Source of the DNA: an uncultured Pelagibacteraceae bacterium
GTDB taxonomy: Bacteria; Pseudomonadota; Alphaproteobacteria; Pelagibacterales; Pelagibacteraceae
Direction: 5' to 3'
DNA length: 46,512 nucleotides
Assembly: GCA_902606445.1 (NCBI GenBank)
Contig: CACLGJ010000005.1
Coordinates: 1 to 46,512 of the forward strand
Under the pieces are notes generated by a model. The model was not told the origin of the DNA and ran no database searches. It worked only from the letters and a program-made list of their open reading frames with translations. The translations under genes and the position numbers were made by a program. Positions 41,490-46,512 of the stretch are shown one piece after another; positions within the stretch are counted from its first letter, which is position 1; every line of letters begins with the position of its first letter.

Positions 41490-42947
41490 ATGACTGTTCA
41501 AATTAATTATAAAAATGGAGATTTAAAAAAAATTACCGGCAATCTTGTCTTATTTGTGGGAGAAAATTTCAATATTAGCGGCCTAAATAAACATATTTCA
41601 AAAGACGAATTTACTTATATATCCGATTTATTGAAAATTAGTGATTTAAAAAAAGAAATTCTTTCTTTTGAAATTAACTCAAAAAAAACAATATTTTTAA
41701 TTACTGTTAAAAAAAACATAAAGATATCAGGTATAGAAAATTTAGGTGCTAGCTTTCATAGTTTTTTAAATCATAATAAGAAAAAAGAATACTTTTTAAG
41801 TACAGACACAATAAATATTCAAATAAAAAATTTTGCAGGACATTTTTTACATGGGTTAAAATTAAAATCATACAAATTCACTGTTTATAAATCAAAAAAA
41901 GATAAAAAGATCATTTCTATAAATGTAATTGGAAATAAAAACAAAATATCTAACCAAGATCATTTGAGATTTAAAGCCCTTGAAGAAGGGAGTTTTTTTG
42001 CTAGAGACCTTGTGTCTGAGCCAGGTAATATCTTGCATCCTGATGAATATGCAAAAAGAATAAATACACTTAGAAAATTAGGATTAAAAATAAATGTATA
42101 CGATAAAAAAAAATTAAAAAAACTGGGAATGAATGCTTTACTTGGTGTAGGTCAAGGGAGTATTCGCGGATCCTATCTGGTAACGATGGAGTGGAATGGA
42201 GCAAGAAATAATTCTAAACCTCTTGCTTTTGTAGGAAAGGGAGTTTGTTTTGACACTGGAGGCTATTCATTAAAACCAGCAAAATTTATGGAAGATATGA
42301 CTTATGACATGGCCGGCTCAGCAACTGTAGTTGGCTTGATGAAAAATTTAGCTATAAGAAAAGCAAAAATTAATGCAGTAGGTGTTGTAGGTCTTGTAGA
42401 AAATATGGTCAGTGGAAATGCACAAAGACCTGGTGACATTGTAAAATCTTATAGCGGTCAAACAATAGAAGTATTAAATACAGATGCTGAAGGTAGATTG
42501 GTTTTAGCTGACGCTTTAACTTATACTGAAAAAAAATATAAACCTAGGTTTATTGTAGATCTTGCCACTTTAACAGGTGCAATTATAGTTTCATTAGGTT
42601 CTGAATATGCAGGTTTATTTTCAAATGATGACAAGTTATCAAAACAATTATTAGAAGCAGGTGACAAGGTAAAGGAAAAATTATGGAGAATGCCTCTACA
42701 TAAAAACTTTGATAAACTTATAAATTCAAAAAATGCTGATATGCAAAATATTAATTATGTTGGAGGAGCTGGATCTACAACTGCAGCACAGTTTTTACAA
42801 AGGTTTATTTTAAACAAAACACCTTGGGCTCACTTAGATATCGCAGGTATGGCATTCTCAAAATATGGTGGAGCTTTAAATTCAGGTGGAGCAACCAGCT
42901 ATGGAGTGAGATTATTAAACAAACTTATAGAGGATAATTATGAGTAA
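41490..42947 (+). CDS. pepA: Leucyl aminopeptidase (M17 family)
   Basis: About 485 residues from the ATG at 41490; an in-frame TTG at 41475 is less likely. A dizinc exopeptidase that releases N-terminal amino acids. The catalytic domain shows [30 protein letters not shown], and [16 protein letters not shown], holding the metal ligands and catalytic Arg. [16 protein letters not shown] precedes it. The N-domain is very Lys-rich and divergent. It overlaps ndk by 8 bases. Confidence 0.95.
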   Translation: MTVQINYKNGDLKKITGNLVLFVGENFNISGLNKHISKDEFTYISDLLKISDLKKEILSFEINSKKTIFLITVKKNIKISGIENLGASFHSFLNHNKKKEYFLSTDTINIQIKNFAGHFLHGLKLKSYKFTVYKSKKDKKIISINVIGNKNKISNQDHLRFKALEEGSFFARDLVSEPGNILHPDEYAKRINTLRKLGLKINVYDKKKLKKLGMNALLGVGQGSIRGSYLVTMEWNGARNNSKPLAFVGKGVCFDTGGYSLKPAKFMEDMTYDMAGSATVVGLMKNLAIRKAKINAVGVVGLVENMVSGNAQRPGDIVKSYSGQTIEVLNTDAEGRLVLADALTYTEKKYKPRFIVDLATLTGAIIVSLGSEYAGLFSNDDKLSKQLLEAGDKVKEKLWRMPLHKNFDKLINSKNADMQNINYVGGAGSTTAAQFLQRFILNKTPWAHLDIAGMAFSKYGGALNSGGATSYGVRLLNKLIEDNYE

Positions 42948-43350
42948 TATAGAGCAAACTTTATCAATTATTAAGCCAGACGCAGTTGAGAGAAATTTAG
43001 ATAATGAAATTAAAGAAGTGTTTAAAAATAAAGGGTTTTCAATTGTAAAAGAAAAAAAAATTCAAATTGAAAAGTCAGAAGCTGAAAGATTTTATAAAGT
43101 TCATGAAACAAAACCTTTTTACAATGATTTATGCGCATATTTATCATCTGGCCCTATTGTTGTAATGATTCTTCAAAAAGAAAATGCTGTTTTAGGTAAT
43201 AGAGAATTAATGGGAGCAACCAATCCAGTTGAAGCAGAAGAGGGCACAATAAGAAAAAAGTATGGAATTTCAATTGATAAAAATTCAGTTCATGGATCTG
43301 ATAGTATAGATAATGCTAAAATTGAAATAGATTTCTTTTTTAAAGATTAA
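42940..43350 (+). CDS. ndk: Nucleoside diphosphate kinase
   Basis: 136 residues, the usual size. It balances nucleoside triphosphates through a phosphohistidine. [13 protein letters not shown] at the start, [34 protein letters not shown], and the catalytic His118 in NSVHGSDS are present. A Shine-Dalgarno AGAGGA lies inside the end of pepA. The 3' end overlaps purN by 11 bases, convergent. Confidence 0.97.
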   Translation: MSNIEQTLSIIKPDAVERNLDNEIKEVFKNKGFSIVKEKKIQIEKSEAERFYKVHETKPFYNDLCAYLSSGPIVVMILQKENAVLGNRELMGATNPVEAEEGTIRKKYGISIDKNSVHGSDSIDNAKIEIDFFFKD

Positions 43351-43924
43351 CTAAAACCTTTTTCAAAGCTTTTGGATATAAAATATGCTCTTGCTTGAGT
43401 ATCTTTTTTGCAAGTTTTCTGCTGTTATCTGTTTTGAAAATTCTAACTTTTTTCTGTAAAATAATTTTTCCAGAGTCTAGTCTTGAATTAACATAGTGCA
43501 CTGTGCATCCAGAATATTTTTGTTTATCATTTAAAGCTCTTTGGTGTGTGTCTAATCCCTTATATTTAGGCAATAAAGATGGATGAATATTTATTATTTG
43601 TTTACCGAATTTCTTAATCAAATTTTTTGATAAAATTTTCATAAATCCAGCTAAACATATTAAGTCTATTTTATTTTTTTTTAATTCTATTAAGATAGTT
43701 TTTTCAGCGTTTTTTTTATTTAGATAATTGATAATTTTTTTTTTTATCTTAAATTTCCTAGCATATTTAAGACCTTTAGCAGTTGTATTATTTGATATAA
43801 CTAATTTTATATTATATTTTGATCTTTTTTTTAAAGAGTCAATAATCAAATTTTTAAAATTACTACCGTTGCCAGATATGAATACTGCAATATTAATTTT
43901 TTTAATTCCAATTAACCTTAGCAT
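43340..43924 (-). CDS. purN: Phosphoribosylglycinamide formyltransferase
   Basis: 194 residues. It transfers a formyl group from 10-formyl-THF in purine synthesis. VFISGNGSNFKNL (14-26, phosphate loop), DLICLAGFMKILS, and INIHPSLLPKYKG with catalytic Asn and His, then GCTVHYVNSRLDSGKII with the catalytic Asp are visible. It overlaps purM upstream by 23 bases and converges on ndk. Confidence 0.96.
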   Translation of the reverse strand: MLRLIGIKKINIAVFISGNGSNFKNLIIDSLKKRSKYNIKLVISNNTTAKGLKYARKFKIKKKIINYLNKKNAEKTILIELKKNKIDLICLAGFMKILSKNLIKKFGKQIINIHPSLLPKYKGLDTHQRALNDKQKYSGCTVHYVNSRLDSGKIILQKKVRIFKTDNSRKLAKKILKQEHILYPKALKKVLVNL

Positions 43925-44930
43925 TCAATTTAACTTTATTTTTACCCCGAATAATTTTTCCAATTACATAAGGCTTATATTTTTTTGAAAAAAATCTATT
44001 AATTTTTTTTAAATTATTTGAACTAATTATTAAGCAAAAACCAACACCGCAATTAAATGTTTTTAACATTTCTTTATCAGAAATATTGTTTTGTTTTAAC
44101 CATTTGAATATTTTTAAAGTTTTAATCTTATCTAAATAAATATCTGCACAAAATCCATCGGGTATTACTCTTTTGATATTATCTGACAATCCCCCACCTG
44201 TGATATTTGCACAGCCATTAAGTAATCTTTTTTTTATTAGATTAAGTATCTCACTAACATAAATTTTAGTAGGCCTAATAAGTTCATTTTTTAGAAAAAC
44301 ATTTTTTTTAATATTGATTTTTTTTTTATCTAGAACGTGTCTCACTAAAGAATATCCATTAGAATGAATTCCAGATGATGGAATAGCTAATATTAAATCA
44401 CCATTTTTTATTTTTTTTTTATTTAGGATTTTACTTTCATCTACTATACCAACTGCGAATCCTGCAATATCAAACTTACCTTTTTCATATGTACCGGGCA
44501 TCTCAGCTGTTTCTCCACCCACAAGATCACAATTAGCAATGTCACAACCATTTTTAATTCCTTTAATGATTGATTTAAGTTTATTAAGTATAATTTTATT
44601 AGTTGAAATATAATCAAGGAATAAAATAGGCTTTGCACCTTGAACAATTAAATCATTAACACTCATTGCAACTAAATCTATACCTATAGTGTCATACTTA
44701 TTTAATAAATTAGCTATTTCTACTTTTGTTCCTACACCATCAGTGCATGCAACAATTTTAGGATTTTTAATTTCAGCAGGGATACTGGAAATAGAGCCAA
44801 ACCCACCAATATTATTAAACTTTTTATTGCCTTTATTCTTTGATGAAATCCTTGATATGAAATTAACAAATTTATCAGCGGTATCAATGTTGACGCCACT
44901 TTTTTTATAAGTAAAGGTTTTATTATTCAT
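43902..44930 (-). CDS. purM: Phosphoribosylformylglycinamidine cyclo-ligase
   Basis: 342 residues. It makes aminoimidazole ribotide with ATP. Family marks: GFGSISSIP, VACTDGVGTKVEIA, GIDLVAMSVNDLIVQGAKPILFLDY, DLVGGETAEMPG, PSSGIHSNGYSLVRHVL, and ANITGGGLSDNIKRVIP. First gene of the purM-purN pair and divergent from the DUF2066 gene, with only 18 bases between starts. Confidence 0.97.
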   Translation of the reverse strand: MNNKTFTYKKSGVNIDTADKFVNFISRISSKNKGNKKFNNIGGFGSISSIPAEIKNPKIVACTDGVGTKVEIANLLNKYDTIGIDLVAMSVNDLIVQGAKPILFLDYISTNKIILNKLKSIIKGIKNGCDIANCDLVGGETAEMPGTYEKGKFDIAGFAVGIVDESKILNKKKIKNGDLILAIPSSGIHSNGYSLVRHVLDKKKINIKKNVFLKNELIRPTKIYVSEILNLIKKRLLNGCANITGGGLSDNIKRVIPDGFCADIYLDKIKTLKIFKWLKQNNISDKEMLKTFNCGVGFCLIISSNNLKKINRFFSKKYKPYVIGKIIRGKNKVKLNAKVNWN

Positions 44931-44948
44931 TATGATTTTATATTAAAT

Positions 44949-46004
44949 ATGCTTTATCAAAAACACTTATATATTTTTTTTTTAATTCTAGCTTTAAGTT
45001 TATCTTTTTTTTCCACAAGCAAAGCAAAAGAATTTTTTATTGATCAAATTAAAATTCAAGAAAAACTAGAAAATAATTTTAATAAAGAAAAACTAATTAA
45101 CAAAGGTTTTATGAAGGCATTTGAGGAATTAATGAGTAAATTAGTGCAATCTAAAAACATAGCTAAAATTAAAAACATCAGATTAAATGAAATTAAAAGT
45201 ATGATTGAAACTTTCACAATTAAAGAAGAGAAATTTATTAACAAAACATACAATTTAAATATGGGTGTTTCATTTAATAAAAAAAAAGTTTTTGAGTACC
45301 TTAAGCGAAAAAATATTTTTCCAACACAAATAAAAGAGGAAAATTTTTTATTAATTCCAATATTTTTGGATCAAGAAAATAATGATATTCTGGTTTTCTC
45401 CAACAATCCTATTTATGACAAATGGAAACTAATAGATGATAAAAATTATTTGATAAAATATGTTTTGCCAACAGAAGATTTAGAAGATTTAAATCTTATT
45501 AGAGAGAATTATTATGACATTGAAAATTATGATTTTAAAAAAATTATTGAAAAATACTTTTTGGAAAACTCGATCGTTGCTATATTTTTTAAGAATAAAG
45601 ATGAAATTAAAGTTTTGTCTAAAATAAATATTAAAAGTGAAAAAATTATTAAGACCACATCTTTTGATGATATTAATTTTGAAAACAAAGATGAAATTAA
45701 TAAATTGATTAGTGAATTAAAAACTGTTTATGAGGATTTTTGGAAAGAAAAAAACTTAATAAACACATCTATTAAACTGCCTATATCTGTTCAATTAGAT
45801 AACAAAGATTATGACTTATCATTAAAATTTGAAGATACGTTAAATAAGATTGATCTTGTAAGTAGTTTTTCAATAAATAGTTTTAATAAAGATTTTATAT
45901 TTTATGATTTAATATTTAATGGAACAACGAAAAATTTTATAAATGTAATGAAAGAAAAAAATTTTAATTTTGACACTCAAAATAAAATTTGGAAAATAAA
46001 ATGA
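44949..46004 (+). CDS. DUF2066-like secreted protein
   Basis: 351 residues, Lys/Ile/Asn rich. A hydrophobic N-terminal segment (YIFFLILALSLSFFSTSKA) is a probable signal peptide. The mature part begins with FIDQIKIQEKLENNF, a helix FMKAFEELMSKLV, and FLLIPIFLDQENNDILVF, which fit DUF2066, a periplasmic or secreted domain of unknown role that is often next to purM and hda in proteobacteria. Its stop overlaps the Hda-like start by 4 bases. Function unknown. Confidence 0.7.
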   Translation: MLYQKHLYIFFLILALSLSFFSTSKAKEFFIDQIKIQEKLENNFNKEKLINKGFMKAFEELMSKLVQSKNIAKIKNIRLNEIKSMIETFTIKEEKFINKTYNLNMGVSFNKKKVFEYLKRKNIFPTQIKEENFLLIPIFLDQENNDILVFSNNPIYDKWKLIDDKNYLIKYVLPTEDLEDLNLIRENYYDIENYDFKKIIEKYFLENSIVAIFFKNKDEIKVLSKINIKSEKIIKTTSFDDINFENKDEINKLISELKTVYEDFWKEKNLINTSIKLPISVQLDNKDYDLSLKFEDTLNKIDLVSSFSINSFNKDFIFYDLIFNGTTKNFINVMKEKNFNFDTQNKIWKIK

Positions 46005-46512
46005 CTGATTTAAATCAATTAATTATTAAGTTTGATTATGAAAAAAATTTTAAAGATGATGATTTCTATGTTTCAAAAAGTAATAAAAATACTTTTGATT
46101 TATTGAACAAATGGCCCAACTGGGAAAAAAATTTTTTAAATATTACTGGAGATAGATATTCAGGAAAAACACATCTAATGAATATTTTTATTAAAAAATT
46201 TAAAGGTATAAGGTTAAATGCAGAGTCGTTTTCTGATAAGGATTTAACTAAAATTAAAATTTATGAAAATATAATATTAGAAGATTTAAGTGAAAAAATT
46301 AATGAAAAATTAATATATAGCTTATTAAATATTATTGATATTGATAATAAGTTTATAATAGTCACTACCAATAAACCAATTGTAGATATTAATTTCTCTT
46401 TAATTGATTTAAAATCAAGAACAAAAAATTTTATCATACAAAAAATTGAAAAACCTGATGATGATTTAATGTTTGCTTTAATTTTAAAAAATTTATCTGA
46501 TCGTCAAATTTC
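46001..46512 (+). CDS. hda: Hda-like DnaA-family regulator, N-terminal part
   Basis: The frame opens at the ATG at 46001 (ATGA overlap with the DUF2066 gene) and runs off the right end after about 170 residues. It shows an AAA+ P-loop (FLNITGDRYSGKTHLMNIF, about 45-63), a Walker B-like IILEDL and sensor 1 FIIVTTNKP. This, and the lack of a long N-terminal domain before the P-loop, fits Hda or DnaA-like proteins that inactivate DnaA after replication starts. A short DnaA paralogue of other function is possible. Confidence 0.75.
   Translation, partial: MTDLNQLIIKFDYEKNFKDDDFYVSKSNKNTFDLLNKWPNWEKNFLNITGDRYSGKTHLMNIFIKKFKGIRLNAESFSDKDLTKIKIYENIILEDLSEKINEKLIYSLLNIIDIDNKFIIVTTNKPIVDINFSLIDLKSRTKNFIIQKIEKPDDDLMFALILKNLSDRQI

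Overview
The window looks like a chromosomal segment of a streamlined marine alphaproteobacterium of the SAR11/Pelagibacterales type. This is inferred from the very AT-rich sequence, Lys/Asn/Ile/Phe-rich proteins, intergenic gaps that are mostly under 60 bases or negative, and alphaproteobacterial gene order (lptF-lptG-lptD-surA-pdxA-rsmA beside gmk and pepA; purM-purN beside an Hda-like gene). No rRNA, tRNA, CRISPR array, insertion sequence or prophage was seen. Both ends cut through genes: an SDR oxidoreductase on the left and an Hda/DnaA-like protein on the right.

Layout. (1) 1-4724: a partial SDR, a TspO homologue overlapping a FOXRED1-like FAD oxidoreductase, the protein AMPylase SelO, and an NAD-dependent formate dehydrogenase with every expected active-site residue. 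(2) 4725-10368: a 516-base regulatory intergenic region with a possible folded RNA, then a five-gene HAAT-type ABC importer (binding protein, two ATPases, two permeases). A strong hairpin follows the binding-protein gene, and a possible 27-residue membrane protein is tucked onto the last permease gene. (3) 10433-12587: an HPP membrane protein, a NifU/SufU-like scaffold and MoeA. (4) 12638-15899: a three-gene unit of a DMT transporter, a creatinase and a glycine-amidinotransferase-like enzyme, which is the most notable metabolic system here. (5) 15903-19040: an accessory patch with a small unknown protein, the 3' remnant of an SGNH-hydrolase-like gene, a methyltransferase, a 2-oxoglutarate oxygenase and a glycosyltransferase-like protein. 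(6) 19046-24557: an SMR protein lacking the usual TM1 glutamate, cytidylate kinase, an MFS transporter, and a gshA-gshB-DMT operon. (7) 24575-31550: purF-cvpA, an RND exporter, dnaB, and rplI-rpsR-rpsF. (8) 31638-46512: fabD-fabG-acpP-gmk, the convergent rsmA-pdxA-surA-lptD-lptG-lptF operon, pepA-ndk, purM-purN, and DUF2066-Hda.

How the genes may work together. Creatinase releases sarcosine and urea from creatine. Sarcosine demethylation yields formaldehyde-level carbon, which can reach formate, and the formate dehydrogenase then returns NADH. The amidinotransferase could form or consume guanidinoacetate. Together these suggest use of guanidino and methylamine compounds for nitrogen, carbon and energy. 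That link is inference from gene content; the individual enzyme calls rest on recognisable active-site motifs. The HAAT importer's ligand cannot be told from sequence. The rest is mostly core machinery for replication, translation, fatty-acid and purine synthesis, LPS export, outer-membrane assembly and glutathione synthesis.
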